Source: JBLHKS01 sp047620505
GTDB taxonomy: Bacteria > Verrucomicrobiota > Verrucomicrobiia > Verrucomicrobiales > DEV007
NCBI GenBank assembly: GCA_047620505.1
Contig: JBLHKS010000107.1
Span: forward strand, 1-24,380
Reading direction: 5' to 3'
DNA length: 24,380 nt
The notes under the pieces are model-generated. The model saw nothing but the letters and a program-made list of their open reading frames with translations, searched no databases and was not told the origin of the DNA. Each line of letters opens with the position of its first letter. Positions within the stretch are counted from its first letter, which is position 1. Shown piece after piece: positions 16,210 through 22,967 of this stretch. The position numbers and the translations under genes are program-made.

Positions 16210-18777
16210 ATGAAAACCAGCAGCTGCTACCTCAAGAGGGCGGCTGGAGTGTCTTTCCCAAGGAACATGCTCACAGCGCTTGCGTTGTGGGCATGTTTGC
16301 CAATCGGGCAAATGATTCTCCAAGCCGCAAGTCCGGATCTGAGATCCACCGTTCCGCGTGGAGGACAGATCGGCACCGAAGTCGAAGTCACTATTTCTGG
16401 TGCTCGCCTTCAGGACGCCGAAGAAATTCTGTTTCACGAAACGGGCGTTACTTGGAAAAATATTGTCCATCCCGAAAAGACGACTGGTGCAAATTTCAAA
16501 GTGACGTTCGTTGTCGCTCCCGATGCGCATCTCGGCGAACACACTTTCAGGGTCCGAACCAAATCTGGTCTGAGTTTTGCTCGCCGTTTTTGGATTTCGC
16601 AGTTTCCGAACCACGATGAAGTGGCTGGAAATAACGAATTCGAAACTCCGCAGGAAGTTCCGCTGAACGTAACGCTCGAAGCGGTAACAGCTCGGGAAGC
16701 AGCTGATTACTTTCAGATTGAGGCCAAAAAAGGTCAGCGAATCTCGGTCGAAGTCGAAGGTCTGCGGGCGAACGCCGGCACCAACTTCACGATGGATCCG
16801 TACGTTGCGATCTTGAATCAGGAACGCTTCGAACTCGTTGCCTCCGATGACACCGCTCTTCTAAAGCAGGACTGTTTCGTCTCGACGATCGCTCCCGCAG
16901 ACGGCAAATACGTGATCGAAGTCCGTGACGCTGCCTATCAAGGCAGTGGCCGGTATCGCGCGCACGTTGGAACGTTTCCACGACCGACAGCGATCTTTCC
17001 TGCTGGTGGACAAGTTGGTCAGGACGTCGAAGCCAAATTGATCGGTGACGTTCGCGGCGAGCTGACGCATAAATTCAAAGCGCCTGCTGAGGCGGATGCG
17101 GATTTCGGCGTTTTCGTTAACCACGACGGTCAAATTCCTCCGTCGCCGAATGCGTTTCGCGTCGTCGACTACCCGAACGTGATGGAAAACGAGGAGGCGA
17201 ATGATTCGATGGGTCAGTTCAAAGATGTCCCCAGCTCAGGGAACTTGCCGCTGGCTTTCAACGGCATTCTTCAAGCCAAAACGGATGCAGAAGGCAATCC
17301 GGTGATGGACTACGATTACTTCAAGTTCACTGCCAAAAAGGGCCAGAAATTCCGCTTCCGGGCGCACGCCAAGCAGATCAACTCGCCTGTCGATACCGTT
17401 CTCCACATTTTCAATGCGGCCGACAGTAAGACGATCGGCGGTGCGGATGACGCCGACGGCTCTGCCGATGCGCGCTACGATTTCACCGCTCCGGTGGATG
17501 GCGATTACTTCGTTCGCGTTTACGACATGCTTAAGCGCGGCGGTGAAGATTTCGTCTACCGCATCGAAACCGAAACGATCGACTCGGCGCTTGTCGTCTC
17601 GATGCCGGAGTTCGCGACTCGCAACAATCAGCACCTCAAGCAGATGGAAATTCCGCGCGGCGGCCGCTATGCAGTCGTGGCAAACGTGACTCGCCAGAGC
17701 GCGAGTGTGGAAGCGAAATTCGAGGTGACCGGCCTGCCTGCAGGAGTCAAGCTCGACGCGGATCTCGTGCCAGCAAACGTTGGCCAGTTTCCAATGGTAT
17801 TTGAGGCAACGGCCGATGCGCCGATCGCTGGAACGCTCGGAAATCTCTGGGCCTCCAGCACGGATCCAGAGAAGCCGCTTCGTGGAAAATACACCCAGCG
17901 CCTCGATTACGTTCGAGGAACGCCTAACGGAACGCTCTACTACTGGAAAGATTCGGACAAGCTGCCGATCGCAGTCACGGAGGAAGCCCCTTACACGATT
18001 AACATCGAAAAGCCGACCGTTCCGCTGCTTCAGAACGGATCGATCGCCATCAAAATCGTTGCGACCCGCAAGGAAGGCTTCACCAAGCCGATCACAGTTC
18101 GTTGGCTCTGGCGCCCGCCCGGCATCAGCTGCAACTCGACCGCTACGATTCCTGAAGGTAAGAACGAGACGGTTTTCAACCTCACCGCTAACGCGAGTGC
18201 GACCGTCAGGACCTGGAAAGTCGTCGTGCAAGGTGAATGCGATGCAGGGACAGGAATCGTCCGCACCGCATCCAGTTTGGTCGATCTTGAAGTCGCACCT
18301 CCATACGTGAACTTCAAAATCAACTTGGCCACCGTGCATCAGGGGCAACCCGCCTCCGTGCTCATCGACGTGGAAAAAGTCCGTGATTTCACGGGTGAGG
18401 CCACAGCGAGACTGGTCGGCCTTCCGGCAAAAACGGTCGGTCAGGAAATCAAGTTCAAGCCCGGCCAGGAGCAGGTCAGCATTCCGGTAACTACGGAAGA
18501 CGGCACTCCGGTTGGTCAACACAAGAATATTTTCTGTGAGCTGGTCTTCAGCGAAGCCGGACAAGAGCTTAAGCAGCGCGCAGGGATGGGCGGAGTTTTC
18601 CGCGTCGATCCCAAGCCGAAAGTAGCTCCTAAGCCCGCGCCGAAACCGGCAGTTGTCGCCGCCGCGGACGCCAAACCAGCAGCGCCCGCGCCCAAGCCCG
18701 AGAAGCCGTTGACGCGTCTTGAGCAATTGCGCCTCGAAGCTAAGCAAAAAGCCGAAGCGGCGAAAAAAGGTAATTAG
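16210..18777 (+). CDS. Large secreted protein with pre-peptidase-C-type domains and Lys/Pro/Ala tail
   Basis: An 855-residue protein with a signal peptide whose hydrophobic core is MLTALALWACLPIGQMILQA; the start could be ATG 16210 or ATG 16267. Seen in order: an N-terminal TIG/Ig-like strand set (STVPRGGQIGTEVEVTISG, a common opening of this PVC family); a first pre-peptidase C-terminal (PPC) type beta-sandwich (AADYFQIEAKKGQRISVEVE ... DGKYVIEVRDAAYQGSGRYR); a second PPC unit (YDYFKFTAKKGQKFRFRA ... DGDYFVRVYDML); further Ig-like parts; and from about residue 798 a repetitive Pro/Lys/Ala tail (KPKVAPKPAPKPAVV ... LEAKQKAEAAKKGN). PPC domains usually aid secretion or surface binding; no protease domain is present. 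It is the second gene of a pair with DUF1501 and is followed by a strong terminator. It probably sits at the cell surface or in the periplasm as a partner of that protein. Confidence 0.88.
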   Translation: MKTSSCYLKRAAGVSFPRNMLTALALWACLPIGQMILQAASPDLRSTVPRGGQIGTEVEVTISGARLQDAEEILFHETGVTWKNIVHPEKTTGANFKVTFVVAPDAHLGEHTFRVRTKSGLSFARRFWISQFPNHDEVAGNNEFETPQEVPLNVTLEAVTAREAADYFQIEAKKGQRISVEVEGLRANAGTNFTMDPYVAILNQERFELVASDDTALLKQDCFVSTIAPADGKYVIEVRDAAYQGSGRYRAHVGTFPRPTAIFPAGGQVGQDVEAKLIGDVRGELTHKFKAPAEADADFGVFVNHDGQIPPSPNAFRVVDYPNVMENEEANDSMGQFKDVPSSGNLPLAFNGILQAKTDAEGNPVMDYDYFKFTAKKGQKFRFRAHAKQINSPVDTVLHIFNAADSKTIGGADDADGSADARYDFTAPVDGDYFVRVYDMLKRGGEDFVYRIETETIDSALVVSMPEFATRNNQHLKQMEIPRGGRYAVVANVTRQSASVEAKFEVTGLPAGVKLDADLVPANVGQFPMVFEATADAPIAGTLGNLWASSTDPEKPLRGKYTQRLDYVRGTPNGTLYYWKDSDKLPIAVTEEAPYTINIEKPTVPLLQNGSIAIKIVATRKEGFTKPITVRWLWRPPGISCNSTATIPEGKNETVFNLTANASATVRTWKVVVQGECDAGTGIVRTASSLVDLEVAPPYVNFKINLATVHQGQPASVLIDVEKVRDFTGEATARLVGLPAKTVGQEIKFKPGQEQVSIPVTTEDGTPVGQHKNIFCELVFSEAGQELKQRAGMGGVFRVDPKPKVAPKPAPKPAVVAAADAKPAAPAPKPEKPLTRLEQLRLEAKQKAEAAKKGN
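16219..16228. repeat. AGCAGCTGCT palindrome core, copy 6
   Basis: A perfect 10-bp core at codons 4-7 of the PPC-type gene. It encodes Ser-Ser-Cys-Tyr, the third reading frame seen for this motif. Confidence 0.8.
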
Positions 18778-18785
18778 CAGCTGCT
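18776..18785. repeat. AGCAGCTGCT palindrome core, copy 7
   Basis: A perfect 10-bp core that overlaps the TAG stop of the PPC-type gene and extends into non-coding DNA ahead of the terminator. This copy is not explained by coding. Confidence 0.8.
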
Positions 18786-18811
18786 GGTTTCAAATCTCAA
18801 TTTGATTGACG

Positions 18812-18842
18812 AAGCCGTCTCGCGTTTGCGGGGCGGCTTTTT
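18812..18842 (+). terminator. Strong Rho-independent terminator after the DUF1501-PPC pair
   Basis: A 12-bp stem (AAGCCGTCTCGC with GCGGGGCGGCTT, two G-T pairs) closes a 4-base GTTT loop and leads into a run of T residues (18838-18842). It lies 34 bases after the PPC-type gene stop and separates it from the next cluster. Confidence 0.85.
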
Positions 18843-18848
18843 CATTTC

Positions 18849-18983
18849 GCCCCCTGGCCTGCGGAAGACGTATTCGAAGACGGCCTGACAAAGCCCGAAG
18901 CCGAACGCCTTTCCAGGGAATTTCGGCAGCGCGGGCACAAGCAAGCTTACTGGGTTGAGGAATTCGACCCAAAGACGATTGAG
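18849..18983 (+). pseudogene. Possible orphan coding remnant upstream of second DUF1501 gene
   Basis: One frame just after the terminator reads like real protein: WPAEDVFEDGLTKPEAE, then a helical stretch, then GHKQAYWVEEFDPKTIER. There is no start codon in that frame between the terminator and this stretch, and it runs on out of frame into the DUF1501 gene. I do not recognise the family. It may be the middle of a lost gene, or a chance open frame in GC-rich DNA. Confidence 0.25.
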
Positions 18984-19053
18984 CGGTCGACCCGGGCTTT
19001 ACATCCCGCTTTTCCCCGTCGAAGTTTCGACTCCAAAACCCCATTTGGTCGCT

Positions 19054-20454
19054 ATGCTTCGTCTTGTTTCAAACCAGTTCAGTGCCAACTGCGAAGGCAC
19101 GAGCCGCCGCGAATTTCTTCGTGTAGGCGCACTTGGGATGGGCGGCTTAACTCTGCCGCAATTACTGGCCGCCAAAGCAGCCAATCCCGATTTAAGCGGG
19201 AAGTCCGTCGTCATGCTCAACCTCCAGGGCGGGCCGACGCACATCGAAACGTTCGATCCGAATATGGACGCCCCAAGTGGGATTCGGGCAATGTTCGGCG
19301 AGACGAAAACCACGCTCCCCGGCATCACTTTCGGATCGCATTTTCCGAGGCTGGCGAAGCTGGCGCACAAGTTGGCAGTCGTTCGAAGCTACACGCATGG
19401 GATCAGCAGCCACACGACTGCTGCTGCTCACGTTTCGGCTGGCGGAAACGAGATGGACGCCTGCATGGCGGCGCTCTACGCCAAGATCGCCGGGGTAACC
19501 AACAACAAGACCGGAGTTCCTAACAACTCGCTCATCGTCCCAGCCGTCGTCGGCGAAGAATTCAAGGCTCTCAGCGCGGTTCCGGATCGAATCACCGGGA
19601 TTGGCAAGCTCTCTCCGGCCTTCAGGGCGTTTGATCCCAGCAAAGGTGGTCAGGCGATCGACGACATGCAGTTGAACATCGGCGATGGTCGTTTCGAGGA
19701 CCGCCGCTCGTTGCTTAGCTCTCTTGATAACGTGAAGCGTTGGGCTGAATACTCCGATGTTGTCTCCAGCGCAGACCAGTTTGAGCAGCAGGCGATTGAC
19801 GTAATTCTTAACGGTGCCTCTGGGGCGTTCGACCTTTCTAATGAGGATCCTCGGACAATCGAGCGCTACGACACCGGCGAGTTCAAAGTCCCAGCCCGTC
19901 TGGCGAAGAAAAAGGGTAACGGCAAGTCGATCCCAAGTTTTTCACCGATCGCGCTCGGCAAACAGATGCTCCTCGCCCGCCGACTTTGCGAAAACGGAGC
20001 GGGCTTCGTCACCGTGACTTCGACCGGCTGGGACATGCACGGAAACGCGTTCGGAATCGACGACGGCATGCCAATTCTCGGTCCAGCGGTCGACAAAGCC
20101 GCCAGTGCTTTCATCGAGGATTGCGAAGAGCGCGGCTTGTCTGAAAAAATTCTCCTGATCATAACCGGAGAGTTTGGCCGGACGCCAAAAATCAACAACA
20201 AGGGCGGTCGCGATCACTGGGGCCGACTGAACACGCTCGCTTTTGCAGGCGGCGGTCTGAAAATGGGCACCGTCGTTGGCGGTTCCGATCGAGGCGCGGG
20301 AGAGCCCGCGAGCGATCCGGTTTCCAGCCAGCAGCTGCTGGGAACGGTGATGCACACTCTGCTCGATGTCGGTCAGGTCCGCTTGCGTCCGGATTTGCCG
20401 CCAGAGCTGCTTAGAATCCTCGCCAACGCCAAGCCAATTCCTCAACTCATTTAA
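19054..20454 (+). CDS. Tat-exported DUF1501 protein (second copy)
   Basis: A 466-residue DUF1501 protein. The open frame extends 33 codons upstream, but the ATG at 19054 places the twin-arginine motif (SRREFLRVGALGMGGLTLPQ) at residues 18-37, as expected for a Tat signal, so I choose it. Family blocks are VVMLNLQGGPTHIETFDPN, LAVVRSYTHGISSHTTAA, LARRLCENGAGFVTVTSTG, WDMHGNAFG, TGEFGRTPKINNKGGRDHWG and LAFAGGGLKMGTVVGGSDR. It carries the canonical GGPTHxExFDP block that the first copy has lost. It heads a cluster with DJ-1/PfpI, PDZ-repeat and cytochrome genes. The palindrome CAGCAGCTGCTG at 20329-20340 encodes Gln426-Gln-Leu-Leu. The enzyme activity of DUF1501 proteins is not established. Confidence 0.93.
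   Translation: MLRLVSNQFSANCEGTSRREFLRVGALGMGGLTLPQLLAAKAANPDLSGKSVVMLNLQGGPTHIETFDPNMDAPSGIRAMFGETKTTLPGITFGSHFPRLAKLAHKLAVVRSYTHGISSHTTAAAHVSAGGNEMDACMAALYAKIAGVTNNKTGVPNNSLIVPAVVGEEFKALSAVPDRITGIGKLSPAFRAFDPSKGGQAIDDMQLNIGDGRFEDRRSLLSSLDNVKRWAEYSDVVSSADQFEQQAIDVILNGASGAFDLSNEDPRTIERYDTGEFKVPARLAKKKGNGKSIPSFSPIALGKQMLLARRLCENGAGFVTVTSTGWDMHGNAFGIDDGMPILGPAVDKAASAFIEDCEERGLSEKILLIITGEFGRTPKINNKGGRDHWGRLNTLAFAGGGLKMGTVVGGSDRGAGEPASDPVSSQQLLGTVMHTLLDVGQVRLRPDLPPELLRILANAKPIPQLI
20328..20341. repeat. CAGCAGCTGCTG palindrome, copy 8
   Basis: A 14-bp perfect palindrome, CCAGCAGCTGCTGG, near the 3' end of the second DUF1501 gene, encoding Gln-Gln-Leu-Leu. Confidence 0.9.
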
Positions 20455-20490
20455 GACTGAATTTCGGAATCGAATTTCGAATATTTCCTC

Positions 20491-21102
20491 ATGCAGACCC
20501 ACCCGAAACAATCCGTAGCCAGCGAGGACAAAGTCCTCATCATCATCGGCGACGCGACGGAAACCGTCGACACGCTCTACCCGTTCTACCGCCTGATCGA
20601 AGCCGGGTTCAAGCCGGTCGTCGCGGCCCCTGAGAAGCGAAATTATCAGATGGTCATGCACGAAAATCGCCCAGGCTGGACGATCACCAAGGAGTGGGAA
20701 GGCTACCAGATCGAAGCCGATGTCGCTTTTCATCAGATCGACAATCCTGACGATTATCTTGGGATTTTCTTCAGCGGCGGACGCGCTCCTGAGTATATTC
20801 GTTATGACGAAGACCTTGTCCGGGTCACGAAAGATTTTTTCGCAAAAAACAAGCCGATCGCCAGCGTCTGCCACGGCGTCGAAATCCCAGCCTATGCAGA
20901 TTGCGTTAAAGGCAGGAAAATGGCGACCGTTCCCAAGTGCAAATTCGACCTCGAAGTCGCCGGCGGGATTTTCGTGAACGAACCCTGCGTGATCGACGGA
21001 AACCTCATCAGCGGCCGGACTTTTCACGATCACGGATTCTACATCGGGCCGTGGATCGAGCTTCTTGAAGCCGAACGCGCAAAACTCGCAAAAGCAGCGT
21101 GA
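20491..21102 (+). CDS. DJ-1/PfpI family protein
   Basis: A 203-residue class I glutamine-amidotransferase-like protein of the DJ-1/PfpI superfamily. The catalytic elbow is ASVCHGVE with Cys127 and His128, and a conserved acidic residue Glu24 lies in IIGDATETVD; FFSGGRAPEYIR forms the usual glycine-rich turn. These residues are what peptidase, chaperone or deglycase members need. Between residues 45 and 85 it has an insertion-like stretch (MVMHENRPGWTITKEWEGYQ) seen in longer PfpI forms. No signal peptide, so cytoplasmic, unlike its neighbours. It begins 36 bases after the DUF1501 stop, and its own stop overlaps the next start by 4 bases (GTGA), so it is translationally coupled to the PDZ protein. 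The role may be repair or redox protection; not provable here. Confidence 0.9.
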   Translation: MQTHPKQSVASEDKVLIIIGDATETVDTLYPFYRLIEAGFKPVVAAPEKRNYQMVMHENRPGWTITKEWEGYQIEADVAFHQIDNPDDYLGIFFSGGRAPEYIRYDEDLVRVTKDFFAKNKPIASVCHGVEIPAYADCVKGRKMATVPKCKFDLEVAGGIFVNEPCVIDGNLISGRTFHDHGFYIGPWIELLEAERAKLAKAA

Positions 21103-22967
21103 CTCGATTCCTAACGATCCTCTTCCTGGCTGCGGGCTGCGTTTCGACGATTGCCCAGGGCCAATTCAAGCCCAGTGATCGTGAGGGCGGGCTGCCGCCT
21201 GGCCAGCTGCTCAAGCCGCCAGCGAAGCCGGCCGAAATCATCACGAAACTTGGTGAACTCGATATCAACGATTCGGGCCGGGCGGCGTTCACATTTGCCT
21301 ACCTCAGGCAGTTGGGAGCCGAATTCGAAGAGCCGGAAGAGCTGGCCATCATCGGTCGTTTCCTGAAGTCGGAATCCGGCAAAGTTCGCGCTGGTGCTGC
21401 TCGAGTGCTCATGACGGATCCGCCGGATGGACTCGTCGAGGACCTCAAGACCGCTGCCGCCGACTTGAATCCCGATGAGCAGGCCACGCTCGGTGTCGTC
21501 CTCGCAGAAAAACACGCGGACGGCGATCTGCTCAACCAGCTCGTCGGCAAGGTCACCGATCCGGAAATCGAGCTGACGGAGCGCCGCCAACTTGCGATGG
21601 AGCTGCTCCCGCTTTCGCCAAAAACGCTCGCACCGGCCTACGCGGAGATGCTTCGATCGAAAGAAGAACCTATTCGTTATGTGGCTTGGAAACGACTGAC
21701 CCAGCTTGCTGGAAAGGAAATGGGCCGAACTTACGAGGTCTGGGCTGGCTGGGTCAAAGACCAGCTCGAACGCAGCGGCGACGCTCCCAAACTCCCTGCC
21801 GAGGAGGAAGCGAATTTCGAGCCCGGCGAAGCTGGAATTGGAATCATGATCCGCGAAGCTGGCCACTCGCTCATGGTTTACGGAGTCGGACCCGGCAGTC
21901 CGGCGGATCAAGCGGGCTTGCAACCGGGCGATTTGATCGATGCGGTGAACAACATGCCGGTTACGATCCGAACGCTTACAGAAGCAGTAAATTTTGAATT
22001 CCGCGGTGAAATCGGAACGCCAGTTCTCGTGACCTACCGGAAACCTGGTCAGCCGATCAAAACGATCCAGATCATTCGTCAGGACATCAAAGTCGCCATG
22101 GCGCAAGGCGGTGCCCAGATCCGATTTGGTCAGTTCGTCGAAGCACCCGATATTCCCTTTCCAGCCGAGGTGAACGAATCGTCAGTACAGGTTTTCATTG
22201 ATGATGTCCTTCAAAGTGGCAACAGCGGCATGGCGCTCGATGGTCAGCGAATGCTGATGCTCCGTCGTGTCGGCCCCGGCTACATTCATCTCTTGCTCGA
22301 CGCGATGGAATCTGAGGATATGCGAGCAGGCATTTCGAACGTGATCGAAACGCTGGCTGACGAAACGCATCGCGACGCGATTGTGGCTCGGTTAGACGAT
22401 TTCCCAGAGTTAATCGACGTGATTCACGACCGTGGATGGGCTCTCGGCGCGCGCCAGCAGTTGCTGGATGGAATGACGAAGGAGTTAGAGGAAGACGACC
22501 CGTATTTGCCAACTGATTGGATCGGCGCTGTGGTTCAGCTTCAAGATCGCGAGAGCTACCCGCTCCTAACCGAATATTTTCGCCGCGGCCGCTACCCAGC
22601 AGTTACCTACAAGGCAATCCGTGATCTACCAGGGATCGACTTGAGCGAAGCGGTTGCGGAGGCTTGGCATGTGGCCAGTTGGCGGCGCGAAATCGCCGGT
22701 GACACCGATAATTGGTTCAACACGAGCTTCTTTTCCGTTCGTGACGCCGCGCAAATCGCCGTTGAATTCGGACACATCGAAGCGTTAGAAGTTTGCATCA
22801 GCCGAATGGGTCGGCGTGAATGGACTTCGCGCGGAACCTGGGAGGAAATCGTCCGTCAGCACATCGATTTCATTGGAACGGCGACCGATACCGAATCCTG
22901 GTTTCTGGCGAACCGCGATAAGCTTAAGTTCAACCCAGCCACCCGCAGATTCAGCATCCATGAATAG
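21099..22967 (+). CDS. Exported PDZ-domain protein with HEAT-like helical regions
   Basis: A 622-residue protein starting at GTG 21099, within the stop of the PfpI gene. The first 20 residues (MTRFLTILFLAAGCVSTIAQ) form a signal peptide. LAAGC could be a lipobox with Cys14, or cleavage could fall after IAQ; I cannot decide. Residues 45-225 are helical with HEAT-like repeats (RAGAARVLMTDPPDGLVEDL; EPIRYVAWKRLTQLAGKE). Residues about 245-328 form a PDZ domain (GIGIMIREAG, VGPGSPADQAGLQPGDLIDA, then a strand ending VLVTYRKPG). The C-terminal 290 residues are again helical. No protease triad is visible, so it is probably a scaffold rather than a HtrA-type enzyme. It overlaps the following cytochrome gene by 8 bases. 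Inference: it organises the exported partners of this cluster. Confidence 0.85.
   Translation: MTRFLTILFLAAGCVSTIAQGQFKPSDREGGLPPGQLLKPPAKPAEIITKLGELDINDSGRAAFTFAYLRQLGAEFEEPEELAIIGRFLKSESGKVRAGAARVLMTDPPDGLVEDLKTAAADLNPDEQATLGVVLAEKHADGDLLNQLVGKVTDPEIELTERRQLAMELLPLSPKTLAPAYAEMLRSKEEPIRYVAWKRLTQLAGKEMGRTYEVWAGWVKDQLERSGDAPKLPAEEEANFEPGEAGIGIMIREAGHSLMVYGVGPGSPADQAGLQPGDLIDAVNNMPVTIRTLTEAVNFEFRGEIGTPVLVTYRKPGQPIKTIQIIRQDIKVAMAQGGAQIRFGQFVEAPDIPFPAEVNESSVQVFIDDVLQSGNSGMALDGQRMLMLRRVGPGYIHLLLDAMESEDMRAGISNVIETLADETHRDAIVARLDDFPELIDVIHDRGWALGARQQLLDGMTKELEEDDPYLPTDWIGAVVQLQDRESYPLLTEYFRRGRYPAVTYKAIRDLPGIDLSEAVAEAWHVASWRREIAGDTDNWFNTSFFSVRDAAQIAVEFGHIEALEVCISRMGRREWTSRGTWEEIVRQHIDFIGTATDTESWFLANRDKLKFNPATRRFSIHE

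Noticed and set aside
14969..16210. 413-residue minus-strand open frame under the first DUF1501 gene
   Set aside because: It mirrors codon bias of the DUF1501 gene and has no motif of its own.
1733..18047. Frequent CGATCG sites as a second iterated palindrome
   Set aside because: It is only six bases, common in GC-rich coding DNA, with no longer shared core; no clear excess by eye.
17236..18747. 503-residue minus-strand open frame under the PPC-type gene
   Set aside because: It is antisense to a gene with clear domains, is rich in Arg/His/Cys, and shows no recognisable fold; a long shadow frame.
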